A DNA stretch of 64,000 nt from Nonomuraea sp. NEAU-A123 (GTDB taxonomy: Bacteria; Actinomycetota; Actinomycetes; Streptosporangiales; Streptosporangiaceae), in the NCBI RefSeq assembly GCF_018603905.1, contig NZ_JAHFZZ010000014.1, positions 62,001 through 126,000 on the forward strand, written 5' to 3'. Positions 16,901 to 28,900 of this stretch are shown in pieces. Every line of letters begins with the position of its first letter. Positions within the stretch are counted from its first letter, which is position 1. Both the position numbers and the translations under genes were made by a program. The notes under the pieces are model-generated. The model did no database searches. It was not told the origin of the DNA and was given only the letters and a program-made list of their open reading frames with translations.

Positions 16901-19900
16901 CCTTCACGTCGTCCCGCCCGGCGCGGTCGGGGAGATCTACGTCGGTGGCGCCCAGCTCGCCCTCGGGTACCTGGGCCAGGGCGGTGCGACGGCCGCCCGA
17001 TTCGTGGCTGATCCGTACACCGACGGCGGCCGGCTCTACCGCACCGGCGACCTCGGCCGGTGGACGGCCGACGGGCGGGTCGAGTTCCTCGGCCGGGCCG
17101 ACGACCAGGTGAAGATCAACGGCTACCGCGTGGAGCCGGGCGAACTGGAGGCCGCTCTGATGCGCCGCGCGGGTGTGGCCGACGCCGTGGTCGCGGTACG
17201 CACCGCAGGCGGCGGCACCGGCGGCACAGGCGGCGGCACACGCTCTCTGCACGCCTACGTGGTGGCCGTCCCCGGCGAGGAAGTCGACCCCAACGCCCTC
17301 CGCGCAACCCTACGCGCCGAACTACCCCCCTACCTGGTCCCCGCCACGATAACCATCCTGGACCACCTGCCGACGCTCCCCAACGGCAAACGAGACCGCA
17401 AGGCGCTCCCCGCCCCCGAGCCGATCGCCAGGGGCGGACGCCCGCGCACCCCAAGGGAGGCGCTGATCTGCGCCCACTTCGGCACGGTGCTCGGCCTCGA
17501 CGGCATCGGCGTGCACGACGACTTCTTCACGGCCGGGGGCGACAGCATCCAGGCCATCCGCGTCGTCAGCCTGCTCGCCAAGGACGGGATCGAACTGACC
17601 ACAGAGGACATCTTCCGCATGCGTACCCCCTCCGCCATCGAAGCCCACCTGGCAGGCGGCGAGCCGGCGGCGCGGCTGCTCCCCGCCGAGCTGACGACCG
17701 TGTCGCTGACCCAGGCGGAGATCGACCACGTCGTGGCGGTCAGCCCGGTTCCGGTGGCCGACATCTGGGCGGTGTCGCCCCTCCAGGAAGGTGTCTACTA
17801 CCAGGCGGCCTTCTCCGAGGGCGCCGGCACCTACATCGCGCAGAACGTGTTCGACTTCGACCGCCGCCTCGACGTCGAGGCCATGACCATGGCGTTCGTG
17901 GCGCTGCTGCGACGCCATCCCACCCTGCGCGCCGGGTTCACCGGCGACGGTGTCCCCGGCGTCGTGCAGTACATCGGCGCCGAGGTCCCGGCCGAGGTCG
18001 CGGTCGTGGATCTGGCTACCGGCTCCGGGGAAGCCCTCGCGGAGCTGATGCGGTCCGACCGGGAGAAGCCGTTCGATCTCACCCGGCCGCCCCTGGCCCG
18101 GCTGACCGTCGTACGCCTGCCCGGCGGCCGGGACCGGCTGCTGCTGACCGCGCACTTCCTGCTCTGGGACGGCTGGTCGCGCGAACTGGTGCTGCGCGAG
18201 CTGTTCGCGCTCTATGACTCCCGGGGGGAACGCGGCGCGTTGCCGCCGGCGCGGGCGGCGTTCACCGATCACCTCGCCTGGATCGCCGCCCGCGACCGCG
18301 ACGCCTCCACCGCCGCCTGGGCCGCCGCGCTCGCCGACGTCTCCGAGCCGACCATCCTGGTCCCGGAGGCGGCCGGCCGGGAGCCGATCCCGTCCGAACG
18401 CGTCCTGGCGGCGCTCCCGGCCGAGGTGACGACCCGGCTGGGGGAGCAGGCCAGGCGCGGTGGGGTCACGCTCAACTCGCTGCTGACCGCCGCGCTCGGG
18501 TTGCTCCTCGGCTACGAGACCGGGCGCACCGATGTCGTGTTCGGCACGACGGTCGCGGGCCGGCCCACCCAGTTGCCCGGGATCGAGGACGTGATCGGCC
18601 TGTTCCTCAACACCGTCCCGGCCCGGGTGGCCGCCGCGCCCGAGATGACGGTGATCGAGCTGGCGCGCCGGGCGCAGGAGGACCGCATCCGGCTCGCGCC
18701 GCACGAGTACCTCGGGCTCGGCGACATCCAGCGGGCCGCAGGTCACGAGCAGCTCTTCGACACGCTGTACGTCCTGCAGAACTTCCTGTCCGACACGACC
18801 TTCACCGACCTGGAACGCGAGCAGGGCATCGTCGGAGTGGAGTACGTCGACACCACCCACTACCCGTTCACCTGGGTGCTGACCCCCGGCGCCAACCTGC
18901 GGATCAAGCTCGAATACCGGCCGGACGTGGTGGCGGAGCAGGACGCGCGGTGGCTGGTCCGGCGCTTCACGCGGCTGCTGGAAGCGCTCGCCGACGGCCT
19001 GTCGGTCCAGGCGGGCGCGCTCGACCCGCTGCTCGACGAGGAGCACGCCGAGCTGGCCGGGCAGTGGGCGGCCACGGAGCATCCGATCGGCTCGGCCACC
19101 ATCGCCGACCTGCTGGCCGAGCGGGCCAAGGGCTGCCCGGACGAGGTCGCCCTGGTGTTCGGGGAGCTGTCGCTGACCTACGCCGAGCTGGACGGCCGGA
19201 TCAACAGCCGGGCCCGGCTGCTGCTGTCCAAGGGCGCGGGACCGGGCCGGATCGTGGCACTCGGTCTGCCCCGCGGCGTCGAGATGGTGGTCGCGCTCTT
19301 CGCCGTCCTGCGTACCGGCGCCGCCTACCTGCCGCTCGACCTCGACCACCCCGTGAACCGGCTGGCCGGGATGCTCGACGACGCGCGGCCGGTGCTGCTG
19401 GTGTGCGCCGACGCGGGCACACCGCTGGCCGAGGCGCAGCGGCGGCTGGGCGGGGAATGCCTGGTGCCCGACGACACGCTGCCCGGGCATCCGCTGAGTG
19501 ACGCGGAGCTGGGGGCGTTCGCCGCCACGGCGCCCGGCAGGCTGGAACATCCGGCGTACGTCATCTACACCTCCGGCTCCACCGGCCGCCCCAAGGGCGT
19601 GGTCACGCCGTACCGCGGCCTGACCAACATGCAGCTCAACCACCGGGCCGAGATCTTCGACCCGGCCGTCGCCCGCGCCCGGAGCGCCGGGCGGGACCGG
19701 CTGCGCATCGCGCACACGGTGTCGTTCTCCTTCGACATGTCGTGGGAGGAGCTGCTGTGGCTCGTCGAGGGCCACGAGGTGCACATCTGCGACGAGGAGC
19801 TGCGCCGGGACGCCGCCGCCCTGGCCGCCTACTGCCGCGCGAACCGCATCGACGTGATCAACGTGACCCCGACGTACGCCCACCACCTGTTCGAGGAGGG

Positions 19901-22900
19901 GCTGCTCGACCGGGACGGGCACCCGCCCCGCCTGGTGCTGCTCGGCGGCGAGGCGGTCAGCGAAGCCGTCTGGAACCGGCTGAGCGAGCCCGGCGGCGCC
20001 GAGGGCTACAACCTGTACGGCCCGACCGAGTACACGATCAACACGCTGGGCGCGGGCACGGGCGACAGCGCCACGCCGACCGTGGGCCGCCCGATCTGGA
20101 ACACCCGCGCGTACGTGCTCGACGCCTGGCTGCGCCCGGTCCACCCGGGGGTGCTCGGCGAGCTCTACGTGGCGGGCGCGGGGCTCGCGCACGGCTACCT
20201 GCACGCGCCGGACCTGAGCGCGTCGCGGTTCGTGGCGGACCCGTTCGTGCCCGGCGGGCGCATGTACCGGACCGGGGACCTCGTACGGCAGCGCCGGGAC
20301 GGCAACCTCGACTTCCTCGGCCGGGTCGACGACCAGGTGAAGATCCGCGGCTACCGGGTCGAACTCGGTGAGGTGGAGTCGGCCCTGACCGCGCTGCCGC
20401 AGGTCCGGCAGGCAGCGGTCATCGCCCGTACCGACTCGGCGGTGACCGGGCTGAAGAAGCTGGTCGCGTACGTGGTGCCGGCGGACGGGGCCGACCAGGC
20501 CGCCCTCGTCGCGGACCTGCGGGCCGCGCTGGCCGAGCGGCTGCCCGGTTACATGGTCCCCGCGTTGTACGGCGTCGTCGGTGAGCTGCCGCTGACCGTC
20601 AACGGCAAGCTCGACGTCGCCGCGCTGCCCGAGCCCGTGGCACCTGTCAGCAGCGGCAACGGGCCGCGCGACGACCGCGAGCGAACCCTGTGCGCGATCT
20701 ACGCGGAGGTGCTCGGCCTCGCCGAGGTCGGCATCGACGACGACTTCTTCGCCCTCGGCGGCGACAGCATCTCCTCGATCGCCGTGACCGGCCGCGCCCG
20801 CAAGGCGGGCCTGCACCTCACCCCGCGCGACGTCTTCCGCCGCCGCACCGTGCGTGCGCTGGCCGCAGCCGCCCCACAGGCCCGCCCGAGCGGACCGCGG
20901 GACAGCGGCGAGGGTACGGTCGCGCTCACCCCGATGCTGGTCGAGACCATGCGGGCGGGTACGCCCCTGGAGCGCTTCTACCAGTCGATGATCCTCCGCA
21001 CCCCGGCCGGCATGACCCACGCGCAACTGGAGCGGGTGCTCCAGGCCGTCGGCGAACGCCACGATCTGCTGCGGGCCCGGCTCGACCGCGACGGCGCCGA
21101 CTGGGTGCTGTCGGTGCCGCCGCCCGAGGCGTTCCGCGCGGCGGACGCGCTCACAAGGGTGGATGTGTCGGCCGACGTGGAGGAGGTCACCGGGCGGGCC
21201 GCCGACGGCCTCGACCCGGATCGCGGGGTCATGCTGCGGGCGGTCTGGTTCGCCGACGAGTCCGGGCCCGGCCGGCTGCTGCTGGTCATCCACCACTTGG
21301 TGATCGACGGCGTCTCCTGGCGGGTGCTCGCCGACGACCTCGCACGGGCCTGGGCGGATGTACGGGCGGGCCGCGAGCATGTGCCCGACGAGGTGCCGAC
21401 CTCCTTCCGTACCTGGTCGAAGCTGGTCGAGGCGGCGACCGAGCGGGGCACGTTCCGCGACGAGCTCGACCACTGGCGGGCCGTCCTCGCCACCGAGGAC
21501 CCGTGGTTGGGCACGCGCCCGCTCGACCCGGCGATCGACACTGCCGCCACCGTGGAGTCGCTGACGGTCTCGCTGCCCGCCGAGGTGAGCACGGCCCTGC
21601 TGTCGGCCGTGCCCGCCGCGATGCACGGCGGCGTCAACGATGTCCTGCTGACCGGTTTCGCCACCGCACTCGCCGAGTGGCGGCGCGGAGAGCAGACCGC
21701 CGTGGTCCTCAGCTTGGAGAGCCACGGCCGCGACGCGCTCGACGGCGTGGACCTTTCTCGTACGGTCGGCTGGTTCACCGCCATCTACCCCGTACGCCTC
21801 GACCCGGGACCCCTGCGCTGGGCGGAGGTCACCGAGGCGGGGGCTGCCCTCGCGGCGGCGGCGAAGCGGGTCAAGGAGCAGCTCCGCGCTGTGCCCCGGC
21901 AGGGACTGGGGTATGGGATCCTGCGTTACCTGGACGGCGAGGCGGACCTGCGGGGCGAGCCGCCGCAGATCCTGTTCAACTACCTGGGGCGGTTCGCCGC
22001 CGACGAGGGCGGGGACTGGGCGGCGGCGGGCGCGCTGCGCGAAGGCGTCCACCCGAGCAACCCCGCGATGGGGCTGGAGATCAACGCGCTGGCCCGGGAT
22101 GGGCGGGCGGGCACGGTGTTCTCGGCCACACTGTCCTGGCCGTCCGGCGTCATGACGGCCGGTGAGGTGGGGCGGCTGGCCGAGCTGTGGATGGCCGCGC
22201 TGACCGCGCTGACCCGCTGTGCCGAACTCGCCGGGCGTACTCCTTCCGACTTCCCGCTGGTCGAGCTGACCCAGGGGGACGTGGACCGGCTCGCGCCGTC
22301 CGGTGTGCGGGACGTACTCCCGCTGCTGCCGTTGCAGCAGGGCATGTACTTCCACGCGTCCTTCGCCGAGGACCAGACCGACACGTACGTGGTGCAGCAG
22401 GTGGCCGAGCTGTCCGGGCCGGTCGATCCGGCGGCGCTGCGCCGCGCCGTGGAGGCGGTGGTCCACCGCCACGACGCCCTGCGCGCCTGCTTCCGTGAGC
22501 TGGCCGACGGCCGGGTGGTCCAGGTGATCGCCGGTGCGGTGGACGTACCGTGGCACGAGGTGGACCTGACCGGCCTCGATGTTGAGGCGGCGCGCGAGCG
22601 GCTGGCCGAGGTCACCGCCGCCGAGCTGGCCGGGCCCTTCGATCTGGCCGCCGCGCCGCTGCTGCGTTACGCGCTGGTCTCGCTCAGCCGGACCGATCAC
22701 CGGCTGGTGGAGACCATGCACCACATCCTCGCCGACGGGTGGTCGTACCCGCTGATGTTCGGCGACGTGATCGAGTCCTACGAGCGGGGCCGGGCCGGAG
22801 CCGGGTACGAGCTGCCCGCCCCTGCGGTGACGTTCCGCGACCACGTCGAGGCGGTGGCCGGCCTGGACCGGGCACACGCCCGCGGCGTGTGGGCCCGCGC

Positions 22901-25900
22901 GCTGTCCGGCATCGACTCCGCCACTCGCCTGTTCGGCGCCGTGGAGAAGGTTTCCCGGCATGACAGCGTCCACGTCGCGCTGCCCGCCGAACGCACGGGC
23001 GCCCTCGTGGAGGCCGCTCGCGAGCAGGGGGTGACGCTCAGTACGTTCGTGCACGGCGCCTGGGGGCTGCTGCTCGGCAGGCTGCTCGGGCAGGAGCGGG
23101 TGGTCTTCGGCTCGACGGTGTCGGGGCGGGGCGGGGAGCTGCCCGGCGTCGAGTCGATCGTCGGCCTGCTGATCAACACCGTTCCGGTGCCGATGTCCTG
23201 GCGTCCCGGCGACCCGCTGCGCGAGGTGCTCGCCCGGCTGCAGGAACAGCAGACGGACCTGCTCGACGTGCAGCAGGTGGGGCTCGGCGAGCTCGCCGCC
23301 GTCGCCGGTGTCCGTGAGTTCTTCGACACGATGGTCGTGGTGGAGAACTTCCCCACCGTGCGGGACGGTGGGCGGGACGGGCTGAGCGTGCGGGGCTTCA
23401 CCGGTACGGATTCGCCGCACTATCCGGTGTCGCTGGTGGCCTTCCCCGGCGAGCGGCTGACACTGGAGATCAAGTACGACGTCGAGCTGGTCGGGGAGCG
23501 GGCGGCCCGGCGGCTGCTGGACCAGGTGGGGCGGGTGCTCGACCAGTTGGCCACGGCCCCTGGCCTGCCGGTCTCGCGGCTGGACCTGCTCGGAGCTGTG
23601 GTGCCGTCCGATGCGGCTGTGTCACGGGTGGAGGACGCTGCGACGCTCGCGGGCGCGTACGCCGCCGCCCCGGTCCGGCCGGGCTCCATCGCCGTCACCT
23701 CGGGCGACGCTTCGCTCACGCACGCCGAACTGGACGCGGCCGCCAACCGGCTGGCCCGCGCCCTGATCGCCGGAGGAGTACGGCCGGAGTCGCGGGTCGC
23801 CGTCGCGCTGCCGCGCTCGGCCGACCTCGTCGTGGCGCTGCTCGCGATCGTGAAGGCGGGCGGCTGCTACGTACCGCTGGACATCGGCGCCCCGGCCGGA
23901 CGGCTCGACTACATCCTCGCCGACTCGAACCCCGTGTGCCTGCTGACCGACAGCGCGACGCTGGCCTCGCTGCCCCCTGCCACGGTGCCGGTCATGATGC
24001 TGGACGTCATCGCGGGCCACCCCAGCACCCCGCCGCAGCCGGTCCCGCTGAGCGCGGACAACGCGGCGTACGTCATCTACACCTCGGGTTCGACGGGACG
24101 TCCCAAGGGCGTGACGGTGACCCATCGGAACGTGCTGTCGCTGTTCGCCGCGGCTGAGGAGCTGTTCGAGTTCGGTCCGGCGGATGTGTGGACCATGTTC
24201 CACTCGTACGCGTTCGACTTCTCGGTGTGGGAGCTGTGGGGCGCGCTTCTGTACGGCGGGCGCCTGGTCGTCGTCGCCCACGACGTGGCGCGCGACCCGC
24301 GACGCTTCCTGGACCTGCTGGAACGCGAGCGCGTGACCGTGCTGAACCAGACCCCGTCCGCGTTCTACCCGCTGATCGAGGCCGACCGCGCGCAGCCGGG
24401 CGAGCTCGCGCTCCGGTACGTGATCTTCGGCGGCGAGGCGCTGGACCTCGCGCGCCTGGCCCCGTGGCACCACCGCCACGCCGACGGAGCACCGCGGCTG
24501 GTGAACATGTACGGCATCACCGAGACCTGCGTGCACGTGTCGTTCCGCGCCCTGACCTCGGACGACGCGAACGGCGACAGCGTCATCGGCGGGCCGCTGC
24601 CCGGCCTCGGCGTACACGTGCTCGACCGCCACCTTCAGCCGGTCCCGCCCGGCGTCACCGGCGAGATCTATGTCGCGGGCGACCAACTGGCCCGCGGGTA
24701 CCTCGACCGCCCCGGCCTGACCGCCGAACGGTTCGTCGCCGACCCGAACACCTCCGGCGCGCGGCTCTACCGCACCGGTGACCTCGCGCGGTGGGCTCCC
24801 GACGGCGACCTGGTCTATTTGGGCCGGTCCGACCAGCAGGTGAAGGTACGGGGGTACCGCATCGAACTCGGCGAGATCGAGTCCGCGCTGCTGACACTGG
24901 ACGGAGTCGTGAACGCCGCCGTCACCGTACGCGAGGACGAGCCCGGACGGCGGCGGCTCGTGGCGTACCTGGTCGCACGGGCCGGGGTGCGCATCGGTGC
25001 CGCCGAGGCCCATGCCCACCTGGCTGAGAGGCTGCCTGGCTACATGATCCCGGCGGCCTTCGTGCCGCTCGACGCGCTGCCACTCACGGTCAACGGCAAG
25101 CTCGACCGCGAGGCATTGCCCGCTCCGGCGACCGCGCGGGCTGCGGTTACCGGCGAGCTTGACCGCGAGGCCGCCCTGCCCGTCCCGGCGACCGCTCGGG
25201 TTGAGGTCCTTTCTGGGGTTGCGTCGCCTGTGGTCGTCCTGCGGGCGCTGTACGCGGAGGTGCTGCGTCTGGACGACGTCGGTCCCGACGACGACTTCTT
25301 CGTGCTCGGCGGCGACAGCATCATTGCGATCCAGCTCGTCAACCTGGCCCGGCGCCGGTCATTGCGGCTGTCCCCGAAGGACGTGTTCGTCCACCGCACT
25401 CCGGCCGCGCTCGCCGACGCGATTGGTCACTTCGGCACGGACACCGGATCTGGCCGGGGGACGGCCGCCGGACGTGGCCGAGAGTCGGGTGCGGACGTCG
25501 GATCCGGTCAGGCGCACACTGGATCCGGCCGGGAGCCGGAGGAGGTCGCGTCCGATGGGGTTGGCGAGGTCATGCTGATGCCGATCGTGCACCGGCTGGC
25601 CGAGCTGGGCGGGCGGATCTCCCGGCTGAACCAGTCCGAGCTGCTGCTCACCCCACCGGGAGCCACCCACGAGCAGGTCAGCACGCTGATCCGCGCGTTG
25701 GTCGGGCGGCACGACGCGCTCCGGCTGCGGCTGAACCGGCCGTCTCCGCTGCTGTGGTCCCTGGAGGCCCGTCCGGCCGCCGACGTCCCGGTTCCCGCCG
25801 TGGCCTCGGTCGACGCGGTCGGTCTCGACGAGGACGCCCTGCGCGCCCTCGTCGCCGCCGAGTCCGACGCCGCCGCCGACCGGCTGGACCCTGACGGCGG

Positions 25901-28900
25901 CGATGTGTTGCAGACGGTGTGGTTCGACCAGGGGCCCGAGCATCAGGGCAGGCTGCTGCTCGTCGCGCACCACCTGGTGGTCGACGGGGTCTCGTGGCGG
26001 ATCCTGGTCGACGACCTGCGAGACGCCTGGGACGCCGTGAGCACCGGCCAACACGTGCGACTCGAACCGGTCGGCACGTCGCTGCGCGCCTTCGCCCGCT
26101 CCATCACCGAGAACGCCACCCAGTCGGCCCGGCTCGCCGAGTTCGACCATTGGACGGCCACCCTGGCGCCGGGCGGCGAACTCGATCCGGCAACCCCGAC
26201 CATCGGCCTGACAGCAGGCCGAACCCGGGACCACGTCGTGCGCCTGCCCACCGAGGTGACCGGCCCACTGCTGACAACCGTGCCGGCGACCGCCGCGACC
26301 TGGCCGCTGCGGTCGGCTGCGTCGGCCATCGGAACAGCCGACGCGACCAGGCCGATGACCGGGCTGGCGGCCCCCGTGGCAGACGTGACTGGGCCAGCCG
26401 CCCCTGTGGCCGACGTGATCTGGCCGATGACCGGGTCTGCCACCCCCATGGCCGATGTGACCGATGTGCTCGTTGCCGCGCTGCATGTCGCGGTCTCACG
26501 CTGGCGGGCGGCGCGTGGCGGTGACCCCGCGGCGCCGCTGGTGATCGACCTGGAACGGCACGGGCGCGAGGAGATCGCGGACGGAGAGGACCTGTCCAGA
26601 ACCGTGGGGTGGTTCACCGCCATCGCCCCCGTACGGCTGCCCGCGGTATCCGGTGAGGCCACCGCCGTGCTTGGCGACGTGTGCCAGGTGCTGCGGGCCG
26701 TTCCGGACGGTGGTCTCGGGTTCGGGCAGTTGCGTTACTGCAACGCGCGCACCGCCCCCGCGCTCGCCAGGCTGGGAACGCCACAAGTGCTGTTCAACTA
26801 CCTCGGCCGGTTCCCCACCGGCCGATCCGGCGACTGGGACACCGCGCCCGAGGCGGAGGCGCTGCGGGTGCACCCGGACCCGGATCTGGGCACGCCGTAC
26901 CTGCTGGAGATCAACGTCGCCTGCCACGACACGGCGGCGGGGCCCGAGTTGCACGCCGTGTTCACCTATGCGGACGGCGGCCTCGGCGCGGACGACGTGG
27001 ACGCACTCGCCGACGCCTGGGCCGCGGCCGCGCGCGAGCTGGCCGCCGCATCGCCCGGCCATGACCGCGAGCGTGGGACAACCCACCCACCCCGGCCCAC
27101 CGCGCTGAGCGACTCGACCGGGCTGAGCGACTCGACCGCGCTGACCCACCGCACTCTCACCCCCGATGAGGTCGACCGGGTGCTCGCCGCAGCCCCGGTC
27201 GCCGTACAGGACATCTGGCCCTTGTCGCCGCTCCAGGAGGGCCTGTACTTCCAGGCGGGCTACGCGGGCGACGCCGACGTGTACGTGGCGCAGAACGCGT
27301 TCGACTTCGCCGGGCGGCTCGACGTCGCCGCACTCCGCCACGCGTACGCCGCCGTGCTCGATCGGCACGCGGCCATGCGGCTCGGCTTCACCGCTGAAGG
27401 CACGACTCGGCCCGTAGCCCTGGTCGGCACCGGCCTGGACAGCCGGGTCGACGTGGTGGATCTGTCGGACGCGGACGACGACCATCGGCTCCGGGCGCTG
27501 ATGGAGGAGGACCGTCGCCGGTCGTTCGAGCTGGCCCGGCCGCCGCTGTGCCGCCTGACCGTGGTCCGTCTGCCCGGCGGGCGCGACCGGCTGCTGCTCA
27601 CGTACCACCTGCTGCTGTGGGACGGGTGGTCGCGGGAGCTGGTCCTGCGCGAGTTGTTCGGCCAGTACGCCCTCGCCCGCGACAGTCACCCCACCCAGCG
27701 AACCGACGCGGAGACAGCGGTGGGACGGCCGAAGGGGGCGGGTCAGCTCTCGTCGGTCGCGGAGGCGGCGACGTTCACCGACTACCTTGCCTGGTTGGCT
27801 CGCCAGGACGCGGACGCGTCGGCGCGGGCCTGGGGGCGGGCGCTCGCCGGGCTGGAGGAGCCGACCATCCTGTTCCCGGCGGCGGCGGGGACCGCGCCGG
27901 TGCTGGCGACCAGCCTGTCGTTCCGGCTGAGCCGGGAGCAGACCGGCCGCGTCACCGAGCAAGCGCGGCGCGGTGGGGTGACGCTCAACGCGATGCTCAG
28001 CACGGCGCTGGCGATGGTGCTGAGTCATGCCTCGGGACGGCAGGAGGCCGTGTTCGGTACGACCGTCGCCGGGCGGCCGACCGAGCTGGACGGCATCGAC
28101 TCGGTGATCGGGGTCTTCCTCAACACCGTTCCCGTCCACGTACGCCTGGCCCCGGGCGAACCCGTGCTGGAGGTCATGCGGCGCGTGCAGGCCGACCGCG
28201 TGGAGATGATGGCGCACGAGTACCTCGGCCTGGGCGACATCCAGCGCGCGGCGGGCCGTGACCAGCTCTTCGACAGCCTCTACGTCCTGCAGAACTTCCT
28301 CGACGACGACACCTTCACCGACCTGGAGGAGGAGCACGGCATCGTCGGCGTGGAGAGCGTGGACGCCACGCACTACCCGCTCACCTGGGTGGCCACGCCG
28401 GGGGCGCGGCTGGCGGTGCGGCTGGAGTTCCGTGCCGACGTGGTCGCGCCGGAGCAGGCGCGGGCGCTGCTGTCCCGGCTGGAGCAGGTGCTGCTCCACC
28501 TCTCGGAGCGGGCCGCCGCGACGGTCGCCGATGTTCCCGTCCTTCTGCCGTACGAGCTCGCGGAGCTGGAGGCTAGATGGGACGCGGTCACCCATCCCAT
28601 CGGCGCCGAGACGATCGCGGAACTGATGGGCGCCCAGGCCCGGCGGACACCGGACGCCGCGGCCCTCACCTCCGGCACCCGGACACTGACCTACGCCGAA
28701 CTCGACGCGCGCGTGAACCAGCTCGCCCGCCTGCTGCTCGACCGGGGAGCGGGCCCCGAGCGGATCATCGCGCTGGCCGTGCCTCGATCCATCGACATGG
28801 TGGCCGCGCTGTTCGCGGTCCTCCGTACCGGAGCCGCCTACCTTCCCCTCGAACTCGACCATCCCGACGACCGCCTGCTGGCGATGCTGGCCGACGCGGG

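Larger units (their letters stand above)
14481..17680 (+). other. NRPS module 2 (C-A-T): beta-alanine
   Basis: C2 has canonical H1302-H-I-L-A-D-G and follows an E domain, so it should be the DCL type. In A2 the usual Asp235 is Ile and the acid has moved to position 236: the A4 motif reads S-F-I-D-G-T-T-E. The code I-D-T-L-I-S-S-G-D-K fits the beta-alanine pattern V-D-x-V-I-S-x-A-D-K. The A5 motif N-S-Y-G-S-S-E is also atypical. The carrier serine is S2186. There is no E domain, as expected for an achiral residue. Confidence 0.85.
22300..27100 (+). other. NRPS module 4 (C-A-T-E): D-allo-threonine
   Basis: C4 has canonical H3911-H-I-L-A-D-G. The A4 code D-F-W-N-I-G-M-V-H-K is the standard Thr code. 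The carrier serine is S4777. The epimerase has H4994-H-L-V-V-D-G but contains an inserted repeat at about nt 26310-26470. Epimerising L-Thr at C-alpha gives D-allo-Thr. Confidence 0.9.

Noticed and set aside
17322..23420. Open frame of about 2030 codons on the minus strand inside the NRPS gene
   Set aside because: It mirrors the plus-strand A/C/T/E domains; long antisense frames are expected in very high-GC coding DNA, and the translation has no recognisable motif.
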